Source of the DNA: Kingdonia uniflora
Taxonomy: Eukaryota; Streptophyta; Magnoliopsida; Ranunculales; Circaeasteraceae
Assembly (NCBI GenBank): GCA_014058105.1
Contig: JACGCM010001798.1
Coordinates: 744,001 to 808,000, forward strand
Length of the DNA: 64,000 nucleotides
Direction of reading: 5' to 3'
Below the pieces are notes generated by a model. The model did no database searches and was not told where the DNA came from. It was given only the letters and a program-made list of their open reading frames with translations. The position numbers and the translations under genes were made by a program. The number at the start of each line of letters is the position of its first letter. Within the stretch, counting starts at the first letter, position 1. This document shows positions 11,937 through 22,588 of this stretch, piece after piece.

Positions 11937-12718
11937 ATATAATAGTTTAGTTTCGGGATCTAGACTTAGCCTTTACACCAAATGTATTCATAACATTTAA
12001 GAACAATAGACAATAAACAACAAGATGATTTAGCATGAAAAACCTTTGAAGAGGTTAAAAACCATGACCTCTCCCGCAGATTTTGAGAAAATGATGATCT
12101 TATTGAGATTACTAGTTTATTACAATGAGCGTTTTGGGAATATAGGATGACAGAGTAGGAACTTTTTTATGATGAATGTTTTATCCATCATCTTCAGTTC
12201 TCCAGGTCTCCTTATAGGTCCTCTAATATGACCGTTTGACGACCATAAAGTCCCTTAATAATGGGCGTTACAAAGTGAGTATGAGATATTCTTTTACCAG
12301 ATTGTGTAAGGTTCCAACCTTTGCAGCTGTACAACGGCTCTATTGTTGACTTTGTGATTCACACAGGTCGAATTGTTGGTGTAGAGGTCAAAAGTAATAT
12401 CTCAAACTGAGGAAAGTTTGGTTACGTCTTTAGGAGTACATCCTGTGTACTGATGAGATCGAGGATGAAACTTGAGTCCGAGATACGAAATAAACTATTA
12501 AAAAATGGCTCTCAACCAATAGCATGAGTGTCATTAGGGATGAGTGGTATTGGTTAAGAAACCCATATTGTACACGTATGTGATTGTACCACGTGCTCTG
12601 CTATTGAGGTCGAAAGTTCATATGTAGTTTAAAGATGATGCATGAGCTCGAGATGCGGAATAAGCCACTACAGAAATCGCTTTCGCAGGACTCGTGATTG
12701 CATTTAGCGTATGCAACA
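11937..12718 (-). repeat. 5' LTR of Tat element 1 (right edge approximate)
   Basis: Begins at the PBS and contains a block at about 12,035-12,075 (GAAAAACCTTTGAAGAGG, TTAAAAACCATGACCTC) that matches the element 2 LTR (GAAAACCTCTGAATAGG, TTAAAAACCACGACCTC), which supports LTR identity. A CAACA at 12,714-12,718 would be the minus-strand TGTTG start, so the LTR is about 780 bases. The partner LTR is off the left edge. Confidence 0.6.
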
Positions 12719-12739
12719 AGCCATTAAACCCCCAGGTGT

Positions 12740-13890
12740 CCCTGGTAGACGAGTGTTATCTTGTGAGGGTTTACAATGACTATACCCACAAAACTCAATA
12801 ATAACATTATGGCAATTCTAAATGACAAGAGACTCATTTCATGTCAATTTATCCTGATTTAGTTATGACAAAAATATGCGAGTAGGAAATTCCTTAAAAC
12901 TTATTATTCTCTAAGTATACCATAAAATAAATTGTACTTATCCGAAACTAGATATACTACCTCATGATTAGAAAGAAATTCAAGTATTTTACCAGATATA
13001 TCTGAGTGTATTATGAATATAGTTTTATTGCTTAATACATTGTCTAGAATCATCGAGTCAGTCTATGGTAGTCGAGTACTTACTGGAATAAATTCAACGA
13101 TCAGTTTGAAAAATGTCTTAGTCAATTTTACTCCCTGGTATCTTATTTTTCATAGCCTTTTTTAAGTACATTGTTTCTTAGTGAAGCCCCCATAACAAGG
13201 AGTTTTTGGTCGACAATCCCCGCCAGTTGGCTAAGGTTACCGGGGTTTGGTGCCCCTTCGCGACCTAGACTCAGGATTCTCACAAGTAACATTTTGTGTG
13301 CTCCTTTCACATAGTTCATGGTCATACTCGAGATTGGTGATAATTTTTCCTCTTTCAGTTCTTAATCATGCGAATAGCCTTACAGCGTGAAAGTTTTTAG
13401 AGCAACTTTGGCTTCTTCTTTTTTCTTCTTTTTTCTCTTTATACTTTCGGGAATAAACTTATTCTTAGGCAGTTGTCTCCCTTAGAGCGAATTGCTCGTA
13501 ACATAAATATTAAATTTCCCTAAAACTGGTCAATAATTTATCGAATGTATCAATTACAAAACTATAGTGAAGTATAGGTTTTCAAAATATACCACGTTAA
13601 CTTGAATTAGTCTCTAATTAAAAGATAGTACATCTAACTTAAGATGGTGTGCAAAATATTTTAGTGTATACTTGTAAACTTTTAAGTTATTGGGGTTTCC
13701 CAACCAATATTTATGTTAAAATATATTCAGTCTAAATGCTGGAAATTTATCAAAAGTACATCATAAATTGTTAAGAGTGTCATTATTTCATTTTTCTTCA
13801 AAAAATATTTAAAAATGATTTTCCAACCCCAAAACTTAAATAAAATATTGTCCCTAATATTGGATAACAAAAAAATAAAAATGGAAAGAA
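12740..13890 (-). other. Region downstream of Athila integrase, no recognised gene
   Basis: AT-rich. Athila elements may carry an env-like ORF here; the only open frame (13,143-13,325, 60 residues, with RILSLGREGAPNPGNLSQL) is not one I recognise. The junction between this element and Tat element 1 lies somewhere near 12,720-12,900 and shows no clear target duplication. Confidence 0.4.
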
Positions 13891-15100
13891 AAATTTGAAT
13901 TTCTCACCTGAATGTGCCGTAGGCTGCCTCCCAGAAAGCGCTAAGTTTATCGTCTTCAGCAAGACAAAACTCCCGTACCCTCAAACTTATGTGAAGTCAA
14001 GGAATTATTTGGGGACGGGCAATTCCCTATATTCGGGCTCGCAAAGATCTATATCAGGGAAATTTTTAAAAGGAATTGTCTCAAGACAAGGTTTAAAACG
14101 TTGGCCATTGACCTTAAAAGTTTTCCCAATACGCTAATTTTTTACTTTAGCCCAACCATTTTGGTATATGTTTACGACTTCAAATGTGCCATACCAACGG
14201 GTTTGTAATTTTCCATGAAAAATACACAGCTTTGAGTTAAACAATAAGACTTTTTGTCCTGGTGTAAATATTTTTTGGACTATATGTTTATCATGATATA
14301 TTTTGGTCTGATCCTTATATATTTTAGCATTATCGTACGCCTCTTGTCTTATTTCTTCTAACTCACTTAGTTAAAATTTTCGATGAAGTCCTTCTACGAC
14401 TATTTGAAAATTAAATCTCTTAATTGCCCAGTAAGCTTTATGTTCCAATTCAACAAGCAAGTGACAAGTTTTGCCAAAAATACATCTATAAGGTGACATT
14501 CAAATCGGGGTTTATACGCAGTCCGATTGGCCCAAAGAGCATCATTAAGATGGGTGGACCAATCTTTACGATCTGGTCGGGCAGTTTTCTCTAAAAAAAA
14601 ATTAATTTCTCGATTTGAAACCTCTACTTTCCCACTTGTCTGTAGATGATATGGGGTGGAAATTTTATGAGTAATGTCATATTTGTGCATAAGACTTTTA
14701 AAATAATGGTTTCAAAAATGAGTTCCACCGTCACTTATAATTGCACGAGGTGTACCAAATCGGACTAAAATAGTATTGTTTAAAAAGTTAATTATGACAG
14801 CGTGATCATTTGTCCGACATGGTACAGCTTCCACCCATTTAGAAACATAGTCAACTGCTACTAAGATCCACAAATAACCATTAGACACCGAAAGTGGCCC
14901 ATAAATTCAACGCCCCAGACATCAAAAAATTTAACCTCTAAAATATTGTTAAGAGGCATCTCATCTCGACGACCCATGTTGCCAACCCTTTGGCAACGGT
15001 CACATCGTGAACAATGGTTGTAAGTGTCATTAAATAAAGTAGGCCAATAAAAACAACATTGAAGTACTTTATTAGCCGTTCTACGGGGCCCAAAATGACC
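13890..15100 (-). pseudogene. Integrase of Athila element
   Basis: From right to left: zinc-finger end (CSRCDRCQRVGNMGRRDEMP, about 14,950-15,030), first-Asp block (VEFMGHF-like, about 14,900), second block (VRFGTPRAIISDGGTHF, about 14,710-14,765), then 14,400-14,690 with [38 protein letters not shown], the Athila-type catalytic Glu region. The C-terminal part at 13,950-14,260 gives [19 protein letters not shown] and FKVNGQRFKP. Frameshifts and stops interrupt it several times. Confidence 0.88.
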
Positions 15101-15429
15101 ACCATCATCATGAAGACTTCTTAAAATTTATGGAATATCATTTTCAGGGACACAACGACGAATTACTAGGTCAGCGCCAACTTTAAATAAATAGGTATCT
15201 TCCCAGATAAATTGTCTAAAGATTGTTTCAAATCCCTTTTTATCTTGTCTGCTCAAATCTGGTAGAATGTATCATATGGCTAAGTAATTTACGATATCGG
15301 TGAACCAAGGTACCCTATTAATATTCATTAACTGTTCATCAGGAAAAATCTCAGGAATAGGAAGGTATTTGTTAATGTGGTCAACTATCAAACGTGACAA
15401 ATGGTCGGCAACAATGTTTTCTTTCCCTT

Positions 15430-16720
15430 TTTATAACGTATTTTGAGGTCAAATTCTTAGAGTAAAAAAATTCAACAGATAAGACGTGGTTTAGCATCCA
15501 TTTTATTAAGAAGATATCGAAGGGCTGAATGGTCAGAGTATACAATGACTTTTGACCCTAAAATGTATGACCGAAATTTTTCTAACGCGAAGACGATAGC
15601 TAACAACTCTTTTTTAATCGTCGTATAATTAATTTGGGCATCATTCACTGATTTACTCGCATAGTAAATGACATGGGGTGCTTTTTCAAAACGTTGTCCT
15701 AACACGGTACCCACGGCCTAATTTGAAGCGTTACACATAATTTCGAAGGGTAAGGTTCAATCGGGTGGTTGGATAATCGGTGATGTGGTCAATGAGGACT
15801 TACGTGTTTTAAAAGACTTGTAACATTTATCGTTAAAATCAAAATAGATATCATTAGCAAGTAAATTGCATAAAGGTCGTGAGATTTTGCAAAAGTCTCT
15901 AATGAATCGTCGATAAAAATATGCGTGCCCGAGGAATGTGCGAACGTCCTTCACTATTTTAAAAGGAGGTCAAGAAGAAATTAAATTATTTTTTGTTTTA
16001 TCAACTTTTATCCCAATAGATGATATCAAATGGCCGAGTACTATTCTTTGATTTACCATAAAAAGATATTTTTCCCAATTTAGGATTAGGTTTTTCTCTT
16101 TACACCGGATCAAGACCAATTCTAAGTTTATAAGACATTAATCAAATGTGGAGCCATAAATGGAAAAGTCATCCATGAAGGCCTCAAAGAACTTTTTTAT
16201 CATATCTCAGAAAATACTTAACATACACCGTTGAAAGGTCACAGGTGCATTACATAGGCCAAAAGGCATACGACGATAGGCAAAAGTTCCAAATGGGCAA
16301 GTAAAAGTAGTTTTATCTTGGTCTTCGAGGGATACTGAAATTTGGTTGTATCCTGAATAACCATCCAGGAAATAGTAAAATGAATGACCAGCTAAACGTT
16401 CTAATATTTGATCCATGAATGGTAATGGGAAATGGTCTTTTCGAGTAGACGCATTTAGCTTTCGGTAATCAATGCAAACTCGTCATCCTACCTGAGTGCG
16501 GGTAGGTACTAGTTCATTGCCTGCATTCTTGACGACAGTAATACATGAATTCTTAGGTACCACTTAGATTGGGCTTACCCAAGAGTTGTCGGAGATGGAA
16601 TAAATAATACCCGCATCAAGAAGCTTCATAACTTCTGCCTTTACTGCCTCCTTCATTAGAGGATTCACACGTCATTGTGGTTCTCGAGATATTTTGGATC
16701 CTTCCTTTAAGTGTATCCTA
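15430..16720 (-). pseudogene. Reverse transcriptase and RNase H of Athila element
   Basis: RT palm (16,207-16,416): YYFLDGYSGYNQI, DKTTFTCPFGTFAYRRMPFG and LCNAPVTFQRCM are the conserved Athila RT blocks. KDVRTFLGHAYFYRRFIRDF (15,757-15,954) is the RT thumb/tether. RNase H (15,472-15,714) shows [35 protein letters not shown] and [11 protein letters not shown]. Reading changes frame between blocks, so the enzyme is inactive. Confidence 0.9.
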
Positions 16721-16899
16721 TGCATAACCACTTATGGGCTTATTCATTTTATATCTTATATTGACCATCCAATTGCTTCTTTGTGGGTGTCTAGTACTGC
16801 AAGGAGTTTATTTTCCTAATCTAAGTCTAATGAAGATGAAATAATAACAGGAAGAGTTTTGTTAGGGCAGAGGAACTGATATCCTAGATTATCCAGAAA

Positions 16900-17600
16900 T
16901 ACTTTAAGATCAAGCTCTGGTGGTGACACAATAGAAGGCTCTTTATGTACTTTAAGACATAGGGAGCGACTGGAATTTGGGAGTATACCAATGAAGGGGA
17001 GTGTATACAGGAGGATCATTTTCAAGAACAGCTGAAATGTCTTTTATGATTGACTCGTGAATACCAACAATGTCATCCTCCCGACAATCTTCTAAGAGGT
17101 CATCCCTAGAATATTTGGAAATAATGGTGCCTATCATATTAGCAGAATTCTGATATTGCCTCATGACATTAAAAATGTTCAGTTCCAAGGTCATGTTACT
17201 GAATATTAGGTTCATTATTCCATTTCTACAATTGATTATAGCGTTGGAAGTAGCTAGGAAAGGTCAACCTAAAATAATGGGGATTTGGCCATGGACATTC
17301 AAAATTGGTGGTGTATCAAGGACTACAAAATCTACTAGAAAGTAAAATTCGTTCACCTTAATTATCATATCCTCAATAATACCCCAAGAAGTTTTGGTGG
17401 ATCTATCAGTGAGTTGAAGTTGTATCCTGGTAGGCTTAAGTTCTCCAAAATCGAGGTCCTCATAAACACAAAATATAATAAGGTTTACACTAGCCCCAAG
17501 ATCAAGGAGGGCCTGCTGGATGTAGTGTTTTCCTATTACTAAGGGAATGGTGGGACATCCTGGGTCCTTTATTTGATCGGAATTTCAAATGATAGGACAG
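16900..17600 (-). pseudogene. Aspartic protease region of Athila element
   Basis: Minus-strand reading gives DPGCPTIPLVIG, then LLDLGASVNLI with the active-site D-L-G-A (about 17,500; many Athila copies read DLGAS here), KPTRIQLQLTDRSTK, DFVVLDTPP, then IPIILGRPFLATSNAIINC (about 17,230-17,270), the flap and second-domain blocks of the Athila protease. It would cleave the polyprotein. Frame is broken by stops. Confidence 0.8.
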
Positions 17601-19420
17601 AGCTAACCTGTTCAACACTAAAGGAATTCTTCCTAACTCTGGCTCTACGTTTCTTTATACATAATTCCTTAAGGAATTTAGCATATGAAAGAACTTGATC
17701 GATAGTGTCCAAGAGCGGAATGTTAATCCGTACTTGTTTAAATAACTCGAGAATATCTTTCAAATCTTCGTTCTTTTTGGCAGGAACATGTCGGTTAGGG
17801 AATAGGGCCCTAGGCACATAAGACTTGTCTACTAGGTCTGGTAGAGTTGGAACATGATGTGGCCTTGATGTTACTATTTTGGGCTAGCTAGATGCTAGAT
17901 TTTCATAGGCTTATTTCTGAGATTTGGAAACCAAATTGCTCTTAGTTAACGGTATAAGATCTGGTCTGGTTTTTATAGTTCTCTTATTCCTAAGGGTCAT
18001 AACTACAAGAGCAGTTTTAATGTTCTCAAGTGAGCTCTGTTGGGTATGAACTTCAAAGGCGGCCCTCGGGTTAGCAATTGGTTGAATAGGGAATTTTCCC
18101 TTTTCTCGTTCACTTAATTGGCTTGATATTTGTCCAATTTGGGTGTCTAGCTTCTGTGTAAAGGCTCACATTTCTGAAAGTTTCTTAGAATTTTGCTGGG
18201 TTACCCCCCTAATCTCTGTTATAAACTGTTTGAGAGTGAATTCTAAACTAACTGGGTGGGCTTGTTTGGTCGGGTATGTTTGATTCTGCTGATATGGTGG
18301 AGGATTATAACTGGATTGTCCCAAGAAAATGTTGGGTTATTTTGCCAAGGAGATCTACCAAAATTATTTCTGTGTTGTCTCCTTTAATTATCCAAGATAG
18401 CATTAACGTGGTCCGGATTATAATTAATTAACTCAGGGAGTTGTGGACACGTGTGTGCATAATGGGCCGGATCATTGCATAAATTACAGACCCCAGGAAT
18501 GGATGCTGGTTTAGGGGTCACTACTTTCGCTACTGCCATAGCCTCAACTTTACATGTAAGAGAATCTAGTTGGACTTTTAATTCGAGGCTTTCAGGTAAT
18601 TCAAGGATGCCTCCTTTTCTAATGGGCTTACGATCACGAGAAGTAAAGTCCTATTGTTGGGATGTCTCAGCGTATTTATCAAGAAATACATATGCAGCAA
18701 TTTTATCCATATCTTAGAATTTTCCTGAGCTACAGGCTTCAATAGATTCACGAGTTAAAAGAGTTAACCCGTGCAGAAAGAATTGGATTAGTCTCCATTT
18801 CTCGAAACCATGATGGGGGAACATTAACAATTTTTCCTTAAAATCTTCCTATGCTTCGTAAAAAAAATTCCGTCTTCTTGAAAGAAATCAGAGATATCAC
18901 GTTTTAAAAGGTCAGTTTTTTGCATGGTGAAAGACTTGATTTTAAACTTCTGTTTAAGGGTATCCCATTTGTCAATTGACTGGAATGGCAGAGAATTTAG
19001 CCAACGTTTTGCCTTGTATTTAAGAGAGAATGAGAAAATGAGTAAATAGATGTACTCCATTGTTATGTTTTTACATCAAAACGTTAGGCAGATAGACTCA
19101 AATTCATCGATATGTAAGTATGGGTCTTGATTATCGAGTCCATGAAAAGGTGAGATTAGGTTTAAAATAGAAGGCTTGATATCGAACTGGGTTGCCGTAA
19201 TTACTGGCAACTTAATGTATTTTGACGACTTTTCCGAAACGGAAGCAAAAGCTCTCTGAGTGACTTGTCACCTATTGGTTCAGGAAGAAATTCGTTTCAG
19301 TTTCAGCGTCGTATATGGCCTGTAGGTCTTCCAGTTGGACTTGATTAGTCGTATTAGCTATTTTAGGAATCGGTGGTATATCAATGTGTTGCATAATCCG
19401 ATCGTACTTGGGCATATACT
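17600..19420 (-). pseudogene. Gag of Athila element
   Basis: The core at 18,824-19,060 reads FSFSLKYKAKRWLNSLPFQSI, KWDTLKQKFKIKSF and KRDISDFFQEDG, the Athila gag pattern (family form: LKDKAKAWLNSLP, WDDLAQKF, FQQQDGE). The 17,600-18,800 part covers the C-terminal half with an apparent remnant of a CCHC knuckle region near 18,480. Start probably near 19,410. Multiple stops. Confidence 0.8.
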
Positions 19421-20915
19421 AATGAAATGAAATAAAATTACAAAATTCAACGGGAATTTAAACACACAATTTAAGATAAGCACATCAACGGTTTTTAAAG
19501 TTAAATTAACTAAGTCAATCCTAATCTAGATGTTAATCAAATTTGGTAGGTCGGCTGGTGTGTGATTCCTAACACGAAACCTTCACTATGTTAGCAACGG
19601 TTTTAGTGTTTGAGCATCAGTCCTCAGGCCTGTATGCCTCACCTTATCGTACGTGACTCATACGGAACGACAATGTCGCTTAACAACCGATTGTTCACGG
19701 CGTTTGGCGGAAGTGGTTCCTATGAATCCGTGTTGGTACCCCGGTCTGGTACCTCATAATTCCTCAGGTGATAAAATCCCTTAGAAATCTTACTAATAGT
19801 TTTTTAATTTTTAATTAAATTTAAAGTCGAGACAGTTAGGAACGTGCGATACGAATTTCTTTTTATCCCTAGGTAACTCGCTGGAGATTCCTTTGGGTGA
19901 TGAAATCTCGCGGAAAAGCCCTAGCGGTTAAAACCTTTACTATGTTAAACATGGAGCGAAAATTGAAACACGATAACAGGTTAATCCAAACATAGCCATT
20001 TTTTTAATTTAAAAGCAACATGTAATTGAACAGTTCACACGACTTACTTTCCTAATGCCGGGGCGGAGCGATGATAAACCTCTTTTATATGTCAAGTTTC
20101 AAGGGAGGACCAACCTACGGGAAGTGTTTCCTGATGAAGCTGTGGCCGCCCCTCCACTTAGGGGGCAAAAGAAGGAGATGCCCCTTCACTTAGAGGGCAC
20201 AAAAAGGATTTAGAGAGAAGTTTGTCAATGTACTTTGTAAATTCCTCACAATCTCTGAATACCAACTTTGAGATTATCCTGCAAAACAAAAGAAAAAAAG
20301 ATTAGTAAACTTACGACTGCAAATAAAATAAAATATATATTAATCCAATTTCTAATATATTGTAGTTTATGACGCCCTGATTTTCAAATGCGTATATCGT
20401 TCAGCTCAGTTGAGAGAGAGAATTAAATAATACAAATTTGGAAATATAATTCAGAAAAGAAATACATTGAAGAAAGAAGTTTTCTATAATTTAGTTTTCC
20501 TACCGCTCAAAACAAGTGATTAATGAACAACGGCGTTCTTTACTGAGACTGTTTTTACAACTATTTCAAAGGGTTGTAACTCTCAAACGACTAAAGAGAA
20601 AAATATGATCTATAGCTATTCGGAAAGGGTTTCAAATTATCTAAAACTTTCGTAGCAAACATATTTCCTAATTGTGAAGTATAGATTGTTAAAAACTATG
20701 AAACATTCAGGAACACATCTTTCGATGAAAACTGAGTATGTTTCTTCCAAAATTAATATCTCCAAAATCGCTTATAAAAAAAATTTGAGACTAATTTATT
20801 CAAAAAGAAATCTCAGAGATCTAATCATAAAATAAATTGGCAAACTTAACAACTAAAATAAGATAATAAATTAATTAGCTAAAATCGAAAAACAATGATT
20901 TAATAGACCGTTGCC
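19420..20915 (-). other. Leader (5' UTR) of Athila element
   Basis: About 1.5 kb between the PBS and gag with no open frame. It contains a pair of short GC-rich direct repeats (CCCCTCCACTTAGGGGGCA and CCCCTTCACTTAGAGGGCA, about 20,150-20,200). A long leader is usual in Athila elements. Confidence 0.5.
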
Positions 20916-20933
20916 TCCCCGGTAACGGCGCCA
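20916..20933 (-). promoter_or_regulatory. tRNA-Asp-type primer binding site of Athila element
   Basis: Minus strand reads TGGCGCCGTTACCGGGGA, one base away from the tRNA-Asp complement commonly seen in Athila elements (TGGCGCCGTTGCCGGGGA). It is separated from the LTR by four bases. Confidence 0.85.
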
Positions 20934-20937
20934 ATTT

Positions 20938-21947
20938 TGATGCGAGAAAAACTCGGTCTTTAAATACCCCGCGCAAAACTACGGGTGTCGTAATATAATA
21001 AAGGTAAGCGAGGGTCAAATCCACGAGGAGTAAACATATTAAAAATATATTTTCCTAATTAACTAATAAACTAATAAACGAATCAAAACTAATTTTGAGT
21101 AAAAGGTTTTGGACTAAAACATAAATCTAAATTACTAAATTTCAGTACGATTATAAGAAAAAGAACTTAGGCTTTGGATCACCTCCGACTTAGTTTACTA
21201 AAACGATATGAAAACGGTAGCTTCTATCCGCACGTAATAGTCATGGCTAGGTCTATTGGGGTCTAAGATCCAGGGTTTGTGGTTAAAACCCTAGGTAAAA
21301 ACTTCGTTGTTCATGGACAATCGGGTCTAGGGTTTATAAACTCTTTTTCATGGCTAGGTGGAGAGTATTAACTCTAGTGATCTAGAATTCTCTTTGAGCG
21401 TGAAAACAGCCGAATATGACTAATTCGATATCTTCCTCATATCCGTAGTAACTTAGAGTTGTCGTAGCTAGATCTACTCTTCGTAACTACAAATCAGAGA
21501 ATTGAAGATTAATTCTAGATCTAAGCTACTATTAACATCAATTTAGCTCACTTCACCGGAGGTTCAATCTTTAGTCTAAGCTAATGAGACTAGCTCTCCA
21601 TTAATGGTGTTGATCACAGCTTAAATTAAACTCATAAAATAAAATAGAGAGAAAAATAGAGAGATACAGAAAATTGCAAGCTTTATTTCTTCATGAGATT
21701 GAGATTTTAAAATACATAGAATTGCTCTCCTATTTATAGGAGATTGGAGACACTTGTTTACAATTCTGAAACTCTATCCCTAAGTAAAGATAAATCTTTA
21801 TAGAGTCATTCATCATTTTTATTTTATGGAGAAAATCTACAAGTGCATTGAATGTAGACATCTTCCTTGTACCTGAGAGACTGCTGGAGATGTTTAAGCT
21901 CTTTATACCTTTTATTAGATGTATTTTTCCACTTATTAGCTCCAACA
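20938..21947 (-). repeat. 5' LTR of Athila element (~1.0 kb)
   Basis: On the minus strand it begins TGTTGGAGCTAATAAG and ends CTCGCATCA next to the PBS. The inner end carries the segment recognisable in plus orientation as ACTCGGTCTTTAAATACCCC and CGCAAAACTACGGGTGTCG, followed by TAAAGGTAAGCGAGGGTC, which is typical of Athila-type LTRs. The base run right after the LTR is GGTGA, half of a target duplication whose partner was not found. Confidence 0.8.
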
Positions 21948-22588
21948 GGTGATAAGTGCCTGAAAATAAGAAAATGATACTAACATTATAAAATAATAAA
22001 TCGAGATTAACAAAACGATACTTTTAGGCGTATTAATCCTACGTATTTCTACGTCTATGAGCCATTATCCATGGAAAAATAATTCATAATATTTTATTTT
22101 ATAAGGGATGAAGCTTATGTTATAAAAACATCATCCTATACATATAATTATTGGAAATTTGTTATATTCCTGAGGGATGCAATTATATATTCGTTCACTG
22201 AATCTAACTTATTCCTCTCTTTATAAATGACATGCAAAGATTATCTAAAAAATACTTAGATTTAAAAGGCTTGTCTTTTGCAGTTCGCGTAAGGCTCCTA
22301 AACCAACCCTATAATTTATATCCTAATATTCGAACTTCCAAAGATAAACAAACAATTTACAAAGTATAAACCTATATAAAAAATCACAAAGACAAACTTT
22401 CTAGAACCCTCATCTATCACAAACATCACCAACAAGTTTTTTTTTTTTAGAATTTTAAATTTTGGTTGGCCGACCCCGACTAAAAGATGGTTGATCAGTT
22501 CTGCTCATAATTTTTTTTTTTTTTATTAAAGCAAAACTCTCATATCATTCTATCAAACTTAGCCCAACATAAGGAGAAACAAGAAACA
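21948..22588 (+). promoter_or_regulatory. Upstream region of the GH5 gene
   Basis: AT-rich, with a TATA-like CTATATAAA at 22,372-22,380, about 210 bases before the ATG, and two long T/A tracts (22,440 and 22,508). The Athila LTR ends only 640 bases before the ATG, so the native promoter is at most this long. Confidence 0.4.

Larger units (their letters stand above)
1..12718 (-). mobile_element. Tat-lineage Ty3/gypsy LTR retrotransposon (element 1), 3' end outside window
   Basis: Reading on the minus strand from right to left: 5' LTR, primer binding site, gag, RT, RNase H, a second archaeal/plant-type RNase H, integrase, a tandem repeat array, and finally a gene on the opposite (plus) strand. 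The extra RNase H after the gypsy RNase H is a hallmark of the Tat clade (Ogre, Retand and relatives), and an antisense ORF with tandem repeats near the 3' LTR recalls Retand. All coding parts are broken by stops and frameshifts, so the copy is dead. The 3' LTR must lie left of base 1, so LTR age and target duplication cannot be read. The right edge is set at a CAACA near 12,718 and is approximate. Confidence 0.85.
12740..21947 (-). mobile_element. Athila-lineage Ty3/gypsy retrotransposon, 3' LTR not found
   Basis: Minus-strand order from the right: 5' LTR (20,938-21,947), tRNA-Asp-type PBS, long leader, gag, protease, RT, RNase H and integrase, then about 1.1 kb with no clear gene. Protein motifs match the Athila lineage at each step. 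No copy of the LTR is recognisable at the left end, where the element meets the 5' LTR of Tat element 1, so the 3' end is probably truncated. Many stops in every domain mean it is dead. Confidence 0.85.

Noticed and set aside
13895..14137. 80-residue plus-strand frame
   Set aside because: Antisense shadow of the Athila integrase C-terminus (VLLFNSK, FKVNGQR on the other strand).
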